A stretch of DNA of 64,000 bases from Pseudomonas viridiflava (GCF_900590755.1 NZ_UUOC01000053.1:310001-374000), one strand, 5' to 3'; counted from the stretch's first letter, positions 8,551 through 17,648 are shown. Notes: generated by a model not told the origin, from the letters alone. Program-made: numbers and translations.

Positions 8551-9027
8551 CTACCTGTTCCCCCCTCTCCCATCACCTCCGCGACCACCTCGTCCATCGC
8601 CGCGACCATCACCTCGTCCACCGCGACCTGGCCCGTGGCCTCTGCCGTCGCCGTGTCCGTCGCCCCATGAAGGGCCGGGGCGGCCTGGGTTGCCGTGGTA
8701 GTCGTTGCGTGGGTTGCGATAACCGGGGTTGGGACGGTAGCGGTTATCGCCCCAGCCGTAACCCGGTGGTCGGCCCGGCTGGTAGTAGCGCGGCACCGGT
8801 GGTGGTGAGTAATAACGCACGGGCGGCGGAGCGTAGTAGCGCTGTTGGGGCGCTACGTAGATTCGCCGTTCCTGATAATAGGGACGATAGCCGTTGTCGT
8901 AGGCGTAGGCACCGCCTCCTGAATATCCCGGCTGTGTGTAGACCTCGGATTCATAATAGTCAGAGCCTCCATAGCAACCTGCGAGAGTCAGAGCCAATAC
9001 AACGATGAGCAAGGTTCGTCGATACAT
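8551..9027 (-). CDS. Low-complexity lipoprotein
   Basis: A 158-aa predicted lipoprotein of unknown function. MYRRTLLIVVLALTLAGCYG is a classical type II signal peptide with lipobox LAGC. The mature part is rich in Tyr/Pro (repeated RYY-PPP units, residues about 50-85) and then in Gly, Arg and Asp (residues about 120-158, GRGD-like units). Such disordered basic tails may bind polyanions, but that is speculation. The ATG at 9027 follows GGAGG; the frame to 9057 has no signal peptide start. A minus-strand terminator follows directly. Confidence 0.75.
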   Translation of the reverse strand: MYRRTLLIVVLALTLAGCYGGSDYYESEVYTQPGYSGGGAYAYDNGYRPYYQERRIYVAPQQRYYAPPPVRYYSPPPVPRYYQPGRPPGYGWGDNRYRPNPGYRNPRNDYHGNPGRPGPSWGDGHGDGRGHGPGRGGRGDGRGDGRGGRGGDGRGGNR

Positions 9028-9336
9028 GGCGGCCTCCTGGACCGCGATTGGGCACAAACCAGCGACGCTGGTCGGCGTCTAGCCAATATCTGGCGGACGT
9101 GAAATGAGACAGTAAAAAGACAATCAAGTGCCCCAGGCCGGACAGTATCTGACGAGCTACCGCCCCGTTGCAGTGCATGCGCGCACCAGAGAATGGCGAT
9201 ATTTACCCTTTCTTCAACATCGCAATCAGACGGCGCCCACGCTATCCGCCGCCTCCAGCAAGTTGGCACAACTCTCGCTTAACAATTTGTGTGCAGGAGT
9301 CAACTCAGGTTCGCGGCACCACAATTTGCAATAGCT
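9028..9336. other. Intergenic region upstream of riboswitch
   Basis: 309 bp between the divergent lipoprotein gene and the guanidine riboswitch, probably with one promoter for each. I see no coding region, repeat or recognisable operator in it. Confidence 0.5.
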
Positions 9337-9431
9337 GACTAGGGTTCCGGCTCGCCTTTGGCGAGTGGCTGGTCCGAGAGTTGGCGACCTCCAGTAGAGG
9401 TTACACGGCGGGATAAAAGCCCGGGAGACAG
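9337..9431 (+). promoter_or_regulatory. Guanidine-I (ykkC) riboswitch aptamer
   Basis: Carries the hallmark conserved blocks of the ykkC/guanidine-I aptamer in order: ACTAGGGTTCCG (9338-9349), GGCTGGTCCGAGAG (9367-9380), ACACGG with GGGATAAAAGCCCGGGAGA (9402-9428). It lies 60 bp before the start of a transporter plus carboxylase operon. A perfect hairpin GACACC-AGT-GGTGTC follows at 9432-9446, inside a possible GGAG/CTCC pairing (9424-9455), and may belong to the expression platform. Guanidine binding should switch the operon on, as for this riboswitch class in general. Confidence 0.93.
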
Positions 9432-9490
9432 GACACCAGTGGTGTCGCGTAGCTCCTGACCGCCTTTCTTTCGCTACTGGAGGTATTCAC

Positions 9491-10573
9491 ATGCATAAGT
9501 CCCGTCTAACGCCCCGTCTATTGGGTCTGCTCACTGCAGGTCTCATCGCTGCATTAAGCCTTTCCCCGGCACAGGCTGCCGTTAAAAAAGAATTCAATGT
9601 CTGCTGGACGATCTATGCCGGCTGGATGCCCTGGGAATACGCAGGCACCCAAGGCATTGTCGATAAATGGGCGAAGAAGTACGACATCAAGATTGATGTC
9701 ACCCAGCTCAACGACTACGTCGAATCCATCAACCAATACACCGCTGGCCAGTTCGATGGCTGCACCATGACCAACATGGATGCACTGACGATCCCGGCAG
9801 CCGGCGGCGTGGAAAGCACCGCGCTGGTGGTCAGTGACTTCTCCAACGGCAACGACGGCATCGTCATCAAAGGCACCGGCAAGAAAGTCGCCGACCTCAA
9901 GGGCATGAACGTCAATCTGGTGGAACTGTCGGTGTCCCACTACCTGTTGGCCCGGGCACTGGACAGCGTCGACCTCGCTGAAAAAGACCTGAAAGTCGTT
10001 AACACCTCCGATGCGGACATCTCCGCTGCGTTCAACACCAACGACGTGCAAGCCGCCACCACCTGGAACCCGATGCTGGCCGATATCAAAGCCAAGCCGG
10101 GCGTGACCGAAGTGTTCAACTCCAGCCAGATCCCCGGCGAAATCATGGACATGATGGTGGTCAACACCCAGACCCTCAAAGACAACCCGGCGCTGGGCAA
10201 AGCCTTGACCGGTGCCTGGTTTGAAGTGGTTGCGCTGATGAACGCGAAAAACGCTCAGAGCAAAGCCGCGCTGGAACACATGGCCAAGGCCTCGGGCACT
10301 GATCTGGCCGGTTTCCAGGCGCAACTGGACACCACCAAGCTGTTCGCCACGCCCAAGGAAGCTCTTGAGTTCGCCACCAGCAAACAGCTGCCGGACACCA
10401 TGCGCAAAGTCGCCAACTTCTCCTTTGAGCACGGCTTGCTGGGTGAAGGTGCCAAGGATTCCAGCGCTGTGGGCATGACCTTCGCCAACGGCGTCACTTC
10501 CGGCGACAAAGCCAACCAGAAACTGCACTTCGATCAAAGCTATGTGCAGATGGCTGCCGACGGCAAGTTGTAA
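9491..10573 (+). CDS. ABC transporter substrate-binding protein (guanidine operon)
   Basis: Periplasmic binding protein of 360 aa in the NMT1/TauA-like group, often annotated as urea-binding. The signal peptide (residues 1-29, ...LSLSPAQA) precedes a mature domain with NVCWTIYAGWMPWEYA and FDGCTMTNMDALTIPAAGG. The ATG follows CTGGAGG at 9477-9483. It is the first gene after the guanidine-I riboswitch and is followed by permease and ATPase genes, so it probably captures guanidine or a close relative; this is inferred from context. Confidence 0.85.
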   Translation: MHKSRLTPRLLGLLTAGLIAALSLSPAQAAVKKEFNVCWTIYAGWMPWEYAGTQGIVDKWAKKYDIKIDVTQLNDYVESINQYTAGQFDGCTMTNMDALTIPAAGGVESTALVVSDFSNGNDGIVIKGTGKKVADLKGMNVNLVELSVSHYLLARALDSVDLAEKDLKVVNTSDADISAAFNTNDVQAATTWNPMLADIKAKPGVTEVFNSSQIPGEIMDMMVVNTQTLKDNPALGKALTGAWFEVVALMNAKNAQSKAALEHMAKASGTDLAGFQAQLDTTKLFATPKEALEFATSKQLPDTMRKVANFSFEHGLLGEGAKDSSAVGMTFANGVTSGDKANQKLHFDQSYVQMAADGKL

Positions 10574-10597
10574 ACCGGGTCCAGAAAGGTCATTGCC

Positions 10598-11413
10598 ATG
10601 CGCTTGATAAATCGCCGCCCGGATCGCGCCAGCCGCCTGATCCTGGTGCTCCTGCCGTTCGCCTTGTTGCTGTTCGCCTATTTCACCGGCTCGGCAACAC
10701 GGCTGACGGAAAACCCCAACGACAAGCTGTTGCCCAGCGCGGTGCTGATGGCCGATGCGGTCAAACGCATGGCCTTCACCGAAGACCAGCGCAGCGGCGG
10801 GTATCTGCTGTGGCAGGACACCGGTTCCAGCCTGCAACGCTTGGGGATCGGCTTGGGCATCAGCGCTTTGCTTGGGCTGTGTCTGGGCATTGCGTCGGGC
10901 ATCCTGCCGTTGTTCGGCGCGCCGCTCTCGCCCCTTTTGACGGTGCTGTCGATGGTGCCGCCCTTGGCGATTCTGCCGATTCTGTTCATCGTCTTTGGCT
11001 TGGGAGAGTTATCGAAGGTGATGCTGATCGTGATTGGCATCACCCCGATTCTCGCCCGTGATCTTGAGCAGCGGGCACGGGAAATCCCTGTCGAATTGCT
11101 GATCAAGGCCCAGACGCTGGGCGCTTCGACCTGGACGCTGATCCTGCGGTTAGTCCTGCCGCAACTGCTGCCACGGTTGCTGATTGCCCTGCGTCTGGTG
11201 CTGGGTTCGGCGTGGTTGTTCCTGATCGCCGCCGAAGCCATTGCCTCCACAGATGGGCTGGGTTACCGGATTTTTCTGGTGCGGCGTTATCTGGCGATGG
11301 ACGTGATTTTGCCTTACGTGGTGTGGATCACGCTGCTGGCCTGGCTGATGGATTGGGGCCTCAACGCGCTGACTCGCAAGGCGTTCCCCTGGTATGAGGG
11401 AGCACGGCCATGA
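10598..11413 (+). CDS. ABC transporter permease (guanidine operon)
   Basis: Inner-membrane permease of 271 aa, SsuC/TauC type (BPD_transp_1). After the first membrane helix (about 13-30) there is a periplasmic stretch, then five helices. The cytoplasmic EAA-like loop that contacts the ATPase is visible as IKAQTLGASTWTLILRLVLP. The start lies 24 bp after the binding-protein gene with AGAAAGG upstream, and the end overlaps the ATPase start by 4 bp. Confidence 0.9.
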   Translation: MRLINRRPDRASRLILVLLPFALLLFAYFTGSATRLTENPNDKLLPSAVLMADAVKRMAFTEDQRSGGYLLWQDTGSSLQRLGIGLGISALLGLCLGIASGILPLFGAPLSPLLTVLSMVPPLAILPILFIVFGLGELSKVMLIVIGITPILARDLEQRAREIPVELLIKAQTLGASTWTLILRLVLPQLLPRLLIALRLVLGSAWLFLIAAEAIASTDGLGYRIFLVRRYLAMDVILPYVVWITLLAWLMDWGLNALTRKAFPWYEGARP

Positions 11414-12174
11414 GCTTCATTTCAGTCAATAACGTCTGGCAGCAATACGACGATCTGGTGGTGCTCGAAGGCCTGAACCTCAGCGTGGCCGAAGGTGAAT
11501 TTTGCACGCTGGTGGGCGCGTCGGGCTGCGGCAAGTCGACTTTTCTGCGCCTGTTGCTGGGCCAGGAAGTGGCGAGCAAAGGCAGCATCACGCTGGATGG
11601 CAAGGCACTGGCCAGTGAGCCGGATGCCAGTCGCGGCGTGGTGTTCCAGCGCTACTCGGTGTTCCCGCATCTGTCGGTGCTGGACAACGTAGCGCTGGGC
11701 CTGGAATTGCCGCGTTCGGCACTGCTCGGTCGGTTGTTCGGCAACGCCAAGCGCGAGGCTCGGGAACAGGCCGCGCATCTGCTGCACAAAGTCGGCCTCG
11801 GTCATGCGCTGGATAAATATCCGGCGCAGCTTTCCGGTGGCATGCAACAGCGCTTGGCCATCGCTCAAGCCTTGATCATGAAGCCTCGGGTGTTGCTGCT
11901 TGACGAACCCTTCGGCGCCCTCGACCCCGGCATTCGCAAGGACATGCACGCCTTGCTGCTGGAGCTGTGGCGCGAGACGCAACTGACGGTGTTCATGGTC
12001 ACCCACGACCTGTCCGAAGGTTTCAATCTCGGCACTCGTCTGCTGGTTTTCGACAAGGTGCGCATCGACCCCCACGCCCCCGGCGCCTATGGCGCACGCA
12101 TCACTTACGACATTCCCCTGAACAGCGACCGCCGCGCCGCACGCGCCGCGCTTGATTCGCTGCAACAGGCTTGA
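11410..12174 (+). CDS. ABC transporter ATP-binding protein (guanidine operon)
   Basis: Cytoplasmic ATPase subunit of 254 aa, SsuB/TauB type. Walker A GASGCGKST (about residues 37-45), Q-loop VVFQRYSVFPHLSVLDNV, signature LSGGMQQRLAIAQAL, Walker B VLLLDEPFGALD and the switch His in VTHDLSEG are intact. The ATGA overlap with the permease gene indicates coupled translation. Confidence 0.93.
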   Translation: MSFISVNNVWQQYDDLVVLEGLNLSVAEGEFCTLVGASGCGKSTFLRLLLGQEVASKGSITLDGKALASEPDASRGVVFQRYSVFPHLSVLDNVALGLELPRSALLGRLFGNAKREAREQAAHLLHKVGLGHALDKYPAQLSGGMQQRLAIAQALIMKPRVLLLDEPFGALDPGIRKDMHALLLELWRETQLTVFMVTHDLSEGFNLGTRLLVFDKVRIDPHAPGAYGARITYDIPLNSDRRAARAALDSLQQA

Positions 12175-12187
12175 AGGATTTTTGCTC

Positions 12188-12913
12188 ATGACCACATCAA
12201 ACACGCTCTTCCCTGTATTCGCCGAAGAACTGCTACCCGGTGGCGGCCATCGCTCGTTCGTACTCAAGCGTGGCGAATTGCTGCGCCTGACCGACCTCAA
12301 CGGCAACGCCAACATCAGCCTGACGATGCTCAACGCTCATGAGAAAACCGAGCGCCTGAACCTGCCCGACAGCCTGAAATGCCAACACACTGCCAAGCTC
12401 ACCAGCGGCCATTGCCTGTACTCGGACATGGGCCGCGTGTTGGCCGCAATTACCGCTGACACCTGCGGCTGGAGCGACAGCCTCGGCGGCGTGCTCTGCG
12501 CCGATGAAGTTGCGGAAAAATACGGCCAGGGCCGCTATCAGGAGCTGCGCAACGGCTTCTTCCGCAACGGCGTGGATAACCTGCTGGTGGAGCTCGGAAA
12601 GTGGGGCTTGGGCCTGTCCGACCTGCTGATGACCTTGAACCTGTTCAGCCGGGTCAGCGTTGACGACGCGGGCAAGCTGCACTTCGTGGCGAACAATTCC
12701 AAGGCGGGTGATTACATCGAGCTGTACGCACCGATGGACACGCTGGTGGTGCTCACCGCTCTGCCGCACCCCATGGACCCGAACCCGGAATACGCGCCAC
12801 AGCCGGTCCAGTTGAGCTGGATGAAAGCCGACGCCAAGGTCGCGGAACACTGCCGCACGTCCCGCCCGGAAAACGAGCGTGGCTTCATCAACACCGACCG
12901 CCTGTTCGCCTGA
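12188..12913 (+). CDS. Urea amidolyase-associated protein 1 / carboxyguanidine deiminase subunit
   Basis: DUF1989 protein of 241 aa, the UAAP1 type. Conserved features include the Cys/His-rich turn TCGWSDSLGGVLCADE. In guanidine degradation, paired DUF1989 proteins (CgdA/CgdB) form a heteromeric carboxyguanidine deiminase that turns carboxyguanidine into allophanate and ammonia. The ATG at 12188 follows GAAGGA; the frame to 12152 overlaps the ATPase gene and lacks its own site. Its partner follows 11 bp later. I do not assign which subunit letter applies. Confidence 0.88.
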   Translation: MTTSNTLFPVFAEELLPGGGHRSFVLKRGELLRLTDLNGNANISLTMLNAHEKTERLNLPDSLKCQHTAKLTSGHCLYSDMGRVLAAITADTCGWSDSLGGVLCADEVAEKYGQGRYQELRNGFFRNGVDNLLVELGKWGLGLSDLLMTLNLFSRVSVDDAGKLHFVANNSKAGDYIELYAPMDTLVVLTALPHPMDPNPEYAPQPVQLSWMKADAKVAEHCRTSRPENERGFINTDRLFA

Positions 12914-12924
12914 GGAGCACCTTC

Positions 12925-13545
12925 ATGAGTCTGCATTCCAATATCCCGACAACCACCACTCACATTCCGGCAGGCGAGCCGTCGCTGACCGAACTCAAGG
13001 CGGGGCAAACCCTGCGCATCCTCGATCTGCAAGGTAATCAGGCCGTCGACACGCTGTTCTTCAGCCTCGCCAACCCTCGGGAGCGCTACGACGTGCAGCG
13101 CACCTTGCGCCGTCAGGGCAGCGTTTACCTGACCACCGGCAGCGTGCTGTATTCCAACCTTGGCAAACCGATGCTGACCATCGTCGATGACACCTGTGGT
13201 CGCCACGACACCCTTGGCGGCGCGTGCGCGCAAGAGAGCAACACCGTGCGTTACGCCCTGGAAAAACGCCACATGCACAGCTGCCGCGACAACTTTCTAC
13301 GCGCTTGCATTCACGACGGTCGACTGGGTAAAGGCGACATCAGCCCGAACATTAATTTCTTCATGAACGTGCCGGTCACGGCGGATGGCGGGCTGACCTT
13401 CGAAGACGGCATCTCCGCTCCCGGCAAGTACGTGGAACTGCGCGCCGAGATGGACGTGATCGTGCTGATCTCCAACTGCCCACAGCTGAACAACCCGTGC
13501 AATGGCTACAACCCGACGCCGGCTGAGTTGCACGTCTGGAATTGA
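12925..13545 (+). CDS. Urea amidolyase-associated protein 2 / carboxyguanidine deiminase subunit
   Basis: DUF1989 protein of 206 aa, the UAAP2 type, partner of the preceding gene. Visible motifs are LDLQGNQAVDTLFFS, DDTCGRHDTLGGACAQES and HMHSCRDNFLRAC, with conserved Cys and His suited to metal binding or catalysis. The start follows GAGGAGCACC. Expected role: second subunit of carboxyguanidine deiminase. Confidence 0.88.
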   Translation: MSLHSNIPTTTTHIPAGEPSLTELKAGQTLRILDLQGNQAVDTLFFSLANPRERYDVQRTLRRQGSVYLTTGSVLYSNLGKPMLTIVDDTCGRHDTLGGACAQESNTVRYALEKRHMHSCRDNFLRACIHDGRLGKGDISPNINFFMNVPVTADGGLTFEDGISAPGKYVELRAEMDVIVLISNCPQLNNPCNGYNPTPAELHVWN

Positions 13546-13560
13546 GGCCGAGGCTTATGC

Positions 13561-13651
13561 CTGTTGGAGCGAGGCTTGCCCGCGAAGAACGATAACGCGG
13601 TGTATCTGCCAATCCTGGGTGACTGATTCGCGGGCAAGCCTCGCTCCACAG
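13561..13651. repeat. REPIN, TTGGAGCGAGGCTTGCCCGCGAAG family
   Basis: Inverted pair of REP arms (TTGGAGCGAGGCTTGCCCGC and complement) with a variable centre, about 90 bp. It sits in the 219-bp gap between the DUF1989 gene and the carboxylase gene, so it interrupts an otherwise tightly spaced operon. The same family recurs at 42082-42173. Confidence 0.88.
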
Positions 13652-13764
13652 GTCAGATTGCGACTAAAAAACCACGACGGACGACCGGCGTGCAGACACA
13701 TCAATAGCGGGACGGCCCGCTTCCCAGTTCGAGGTCGGGTTGATCGATCTCCGGGGTTCAAGAC

Positions 13765-16700
13765 ATGTTCGACAAACTGCTGATTGCCAACCGTGGCGCG
13801 ATTGCCTGCCGCATCCTGCGCACCTTGCGCGCCCTGCACATCAAGGGTGTGGCGGTGTATTCCGAAGCCGACGCCGCCAGCCTGCACTTGCTGGAAGCCG
13901 ACGAAGCCCACAGCCTGGGTGAAGGTGGCGCGGCCGGGACTTATCTGGCAGTGGACAAGATCCTCGCCATCGCCAAAGCCAGCGGCGCAAAGGCCATCCA
14001 CCCGGGTTACGGCTTCCTGTCGGAAAATGCTGCCTTCGCCCAGGCCTGTGAAGACGCCGGTGTCGCCTTTGTCGGCCCGACACCCGAGCAACTGCGCGTC
14101 TTCGGACTCAAACACACCGCTCGCGCACTGGCCAAAATGCACGGCGTGCCGATGCTTGAAGGCACGGAGTTACTGGACAGCATCGACGCCGCACTGAGCG
14201 CCGCCGACATCATCGGTTACCCGGTCATGCTCAAAAGCACCGCAGGCGGTGGCGGCATCGGCATGCGCGTGTGCCGCAGTGCAGCCGAGTTGAGCGAATC
14301 CTTCGAGGCCGTCAAACGCCTCGGGCAGAACAATTTCAGCGACGCTGGCGTGTTCATCGAGAAGTACATCCAGCGCGCCCGCCACCTTGAAGTTCAGGTG
14401 TTCGGCGACGGGCGCGGCGAAGTACTGGCCCTCGGCGTGCGGGATTGCTCGGTGCAACGGCGCAACCAGAAAGTCCTGGAAGAAACCCCGGCACCGAACC
14501 TGCCCGACGGCATGGGCGAAGAACTGTGCATGGCGGCGATCAAGCTGGCCAAGGCAGTCAACTATCGCAGCGCCGGGACTGTGGAGTTTGTGTTCGACAG
14601 CGACGATCAGCGCTTTTACTTCCTCGAAGTGAACACGCGGTTGCAGGTCGAGCATGGCGTGACCGAGCAAGTCTGGGGCGTCGATCTGGTCAGCTGGATG
14701 GTGCAACTGGCTGCCGGTGATCTGCCGCCGTTGGCCGAACTGCAAGCAGCACTCAAGCCTAGCGGTCATGCCATTCAGGCGCGTTTGTATGCCGAAGATC
14801 CGGGCCGCGATTTCCAGCCCTGCCCTGGCTTGCTGACCGCAGTAAATTTCCCGGCGGTGGACGGCAAAAGCCTGCGCATCGATACCTGGGTGGAAGCCGG
14901 TTGCGAGATCCCGCCGTTCTTCGACCCGATGATCGCCAAGGTCATCAGTTGGGCGCCCAATCGCCAATTGGCCAGCGATGGTCTGGCTAATGCACTGAGC
15001 GAAACCCGTCTGTATGGCGTCGAGACCAATCGCGATTACCTGCGGCAGATCATCGCCGACGTACCTTTCGCCAGCGGCCAGCCGTGGACCCGTTGCCTGG
15101 AAGGTCTGGTCTATCACGCCGACACCTTGGAGGTGCTCAGCGGTGGGACGCAGACCAGCGTGCAGGATTATCCGGGGCGTCTGGGTTACTGGGCTGTAGG
15201 CGTGCCGCCGTCGGGACCGATGGACAGTCACGCTCTGCGTCAGGGCAACCTTTTGCTGGGCAACGCCGAAGGCTGCGCTGCATTGGAAATCACCATGAGC
15301 GGCCCGCTTCTGCGCTTCAACACGGACGCGGTCGTGGCGGTGACAGGTGCGGTTATTCCCCTGACGATCAACGGCGAGGCTCAGCCGCTCAACACTGCCG
15401 TGTTCGTGCCAGCCGGTTCGCAATTGGCGCTGGGCACGATTGCCGGGGCTGGTGCGCGCAGTTATCTGTGCGTGCGCGGCGGGCTGGATGTTCCAGATTA
15501 TCTGGGCAGCAAAAGCACCTTTACGTTGGGGCAGTTTGGCGGGCATGGCGGCCGGGCTTTGCGCGCAGGCGACGTGCTGCACGTTGCATCACTGGTTGAT
15601 CGCAGTGCCGGACAGCAGATTCCATCAGAGCAACTGGAAGACCTGGCTGATGTGCGCCATATCCGGGTGATCTACGGCCCCCACGGTGCGCCGGAATATT
15701 TCACTGAAAACTATATGCACACTTTCTTCGCCACGGCCTGGGAAGTGCACTTCAACTCCAGCCGGACCGGCGTACGCCTGATCGGGCCGAAGCCGGAATG
15801 GGTGCGGGCTGATGGTGGCGAGGCGGGCCTGCATCCGTCGAACATTCACGACAACCCGTATGCGATCGGTGCGGTGGATTTCACCGGTGACATGCCGGTG
15901 ATCCTCGGCCCGGACGGCCCGAGCCTGGGGGGGTTCGTCTGCCCGGTGACCATCATCGAGGCCGATCTGTGGCAGTTGGGCCAGCTCAAGGCTGGGGATA
16001 AGGTGGTGTTTGAGGCGGTGAGTATTCAGACAGCACGGGATCTAATCCGTAGGAGCGCGCTTGCCCGCGATGAGGAAGGGACATCCTATAAATCTCCTGT
16101 GGCCGGAATGCCTTCATCGCGGGCAAGCTCACTCCTACAGGGGGGCGGCATTGCGTCTGATGCATCTCCTGAGTCCGGAATGCCGCCATCGCGGGCAAGC
16201 GCGCTCCTACAGGGGATCGGTGTTACGTCTGATGCATCGCCTGAGTCTGGCCTGAAGCCATCGCGAGCAAGCTCACTCCTACAGGGGAGCGGCATTGCGT
16301 CTGATGCATCTCCTGAGTCTGGCCTGGCCTCATCGCGAGCAAGCTCACTCCTACAGAAGACCGAGTTGACGTCGCCGATCATGCTCGACATCGGCACCGA
16401 CGATACCCGCCTGGTCGCGCGTCTTTCCGGTGACACGCATCTGTTGCTGGAAATCGGCGCACCGGAGCTGGATCTGGTGTTGCGCTTTCGCGGGCATGCG
16501 TTGATGCAGGCGCTGGAGGCCAAACAGCTGCATGGCGTGATCGACCTCACGCCGGGGATACGTTCGCTGCAAGTGCATTACCAGCCTGAACAGCTGCCGC
16601 TGGCGCAATTGCTGGCAATCGTCGCCGGGGAATGGGATGCGGTGTGCGCCGCCAAGGACCTGCAAGTGCCGTCGCGCATCGTGCATCTGCCGTTGTCCTG

Positions 16701-17619
16701 GGACGATCCAGCCTGCCGGCTGGCTATCGAAAAATACATGACCACGGTGCGTAAAGACGCCCCCTGGTGCCCGAGTAATCTGGAGTTCATCCGCCGCATC
16801 AACGACCTGCCCAACCTCGACGAAGTGCAGCGCACGGTCTTTGAGGCCAGCTATCTGGTCATGGGTCTGGGCGATGTCTACCTCGGTGCACCGGTCGCCA
16901 CCCCGCTCGACCCACGCCACCGTCTGGTGACCACCAAGTACAACCCGGCGCGCACCTGGACCGCCGAAAACTCGGTGGGCATCGGTGGCGCTTACATGTG
17001 TGTCTACGGCATGGAAGGCCCCGGCGGGTATCAGTTTGTCGGGCGTACGCTGCAGATGTGGAATCGCTACCGCGACGTCGCCGCATTCGATGGCAAACCC
17101 TGGCTGCTGCGCTTCTTCGATCAGATCCGTTTCTACCCGGTCAGTGCCGAAGAACTGCTGCGCATCCGCCGGGATTTCCCTCTGGGTCGCTTCCCGCTGG
17201 AGATTGAACACAGCACGCTAAACCTGGCGGACTATCAGGCGTTTCTCAATCGTGAAGCCGAAGGCATCGCTGCGTTCCGCAGCCAGCAGCAAGGGGCATT
17301 CAACGCCGAGCGCGAACGCTGGATCGCCAGCGGCCAGGCCAATTTCGAAAGTGAAGAAGCGGTTGCGCCTTTGACCGAAGAGGCGCCACTCAACGCGGGC
17401 GAACACAGCGTCGACAGCCACATCGCCGGTAACCTGTGGCAAGTACAAGTAGAAACAGGCCAGCGCGTAGAAGCGGGTGATGCACTGGTGATTCTGGAGT
17501 CGATGAAAATGGAAATTCCGCTGCTCGCGCCGATCGCCGGTGTCGTCGTTGAAGTACGGGTACAACCCGGCTCAGCGGTGCGCGCCGGGCAACGCGTGGC
17601 GGTCCTGCAAGCCGACTGA
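13765..17619 (+). CDS. Guanidine/urea carboxylase with in-frame REP insertion
   Basis: Biotin-dependent carboxylase of 1284 aa. Order: biotin carboxylase (about 1-450, ATP-grasp loop STAGGGGIGMRV), KipA-like AHS2 domain (about 453-758, VGVPPSGPMDSHALR), a repeat insert (about 762-865), KipI-like AHS1 and remaining carboxyltransferase (about 873-1150, NPARTWTAENSVGIGG), and a biotin carrier domain with ESMKM (Lys1248). Urea carboxylases are about 1200 aa; the excess matches the insert, which is translated REP DNA. The guanidine-I riboswitch and DUF1989 partners point to guanidine as substrate (guanidine to carboxyguanidine) rather than urea. Ends 29 bp before allophanate hydrolase. Confidence 0.93.
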   Translation: MFDKLLIANRGAIACRILRTLRALHIKGVAVYSEADAASLHLLEADEAHSLGEGGAAGTYLAVDKILAIAKASGAKAIHPGYGFLSENAAFAQACEDAGVAFVGPTPEQLRVFGLKHTARALAKMHGVPMLEGTELLDSIDAALSAADIIGYPVMLKSTAGGGGIGMRVCRSAAELSESFEAVKRLGQNNFSDAGVFIEKYIQRARHLEVQVFGDGRGEVLALGVRDCSVQRRNQKVLEETPAPNLPDGMGEELCMAAIKLAKAVNYRSAGTVEFVFDSDDQRFYFLEVNTRLQVEHGVTEQVWGVDLVSWMVQLAAGDLPPLAELQAALKPSGHAIQARLYAEDPGRDFQPCPGLLTAVNFPAVDGKSLRIDTWVEAGCEIPPFFDPMIAKVISWAPNRQLASDGLANALSETRLYGVETNRDYLRQIIADVPFASGQPWTRCLEGLVYHADTLEVLSGGTQTSVQDYPGRLGYWAVGVPPSGPMDSHALRQGNLLLGNAEGCAALEITMSGPLLRFNTDAVVAVTGAVIPLTINGEAQPLNTAVFVPAGSQLALGTIAGAGARSYLCVRGGLDVPDYLGSKSTFTLGQFGGHGGRALRAGDVLHVASLVDRSAGQQIPSEQLEDLADVRHIRVIYGPHGAPEYFTENYMHTFFATAWEVHFNSSRTGVRLIGPKPEWVRADGGEAGLHPSNIHDNPYAIGAVDFTGDMPVILGPDGPSLGGFVCPVTIIEADLWQLGQLKAGDKVVFEAVSIQTARDLIRRSALARDEEGTSYKSPVAGMPSSRASSLLQGGGIASDASPESGMPPSRASALLQGIGVTSDASPESGLKPSRASSLLQGSGIASDASPESGLASSRASSLLQKTELTSPIMLDIGTDDTRLVARLSGDTHLLLEIGAPELDLVLRFRGHALMQALEAKQLHGVIDLTPGIRSLQVHYQPEQLPLAQLLAIVAGEWDAVCAAKDLQVPSRIVHLPLSWDDPACRLAIEKYMTTVRKDAPWCPSNLEFIRRINDLPNLDEVQRTVFEASYLVMGLGDVYLGAPVATPLDPRHRLVTTKYNPARTWTAENSVGIGGAYMCVYGMEGPGGYQFVGRTLQMWNRYRDVAAFDGKPWLLRFFDQIRFYPVSAEELLRIRRDFPLGRFPLEIEHSTLNLADYQAFLNREAEGIAAFRSQQQGAFNAERERWIASGQANFESEEAVAPLTEEAPLNAGEHSVDSHIAGNLWQVQVETGQRVEAGDALVILESMKMEIPLLAPIAGVVVEVRVQPGSAVRAGQRVAVLQAD
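16049..16356. repeat. REP array inside the carboxylase coding sequence
   Basis: One REP arm in inverse orientation (16049-16072, GTAGGAGCGCGCTTGCCCGC) and four in direct orientation (16115-16140, 16187-16212, 16259-16284, 16331-16356; CATCGCGAGCAAGCTCACTC type). The direct copies are spaced exactly 72 bp apart with similar spacers. Each unit codes 24 residues of the type SRASSLLQG-GIASDASPESG. The frame stays open on the plus strand and also on the complement. The same REP family occurs between genes at 28548-28636. Confidence 0.95.
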
Positions 17620-17648
17620 TTTTTTGACTTTACCGACGGAATCGAACC

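Noticed and set aside
9554..10837. 427-codon minus frame opposite the binding protein
   Set aside because: Shadow frame; the plus strand gene has a signal peptide, ribosome site and family motifs.
14170..15582. 470-codon frame opposite the carboxylase
   Set aside because: Antisense shadow of a high-GC gene, without start site; the plus strand matches a known enzyme.
16115..16356. Regularly spaced repeats that could be mistaken for a CRISPR array
   Set aside because: Spacers are similar to one another, the repeat is a REP arm, and the whole stays in a coding frame; no cas genes are near.
16086..16550. Long open frame on the minus strand over the carboxylase REP array, with repeated CRSELARDG-like units
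   Set aside because: It is the complement of the REP array. Such peptides are common spurious calls wherever REPs are translated; no ribosome site, and it lies antisense to a real enzyme.
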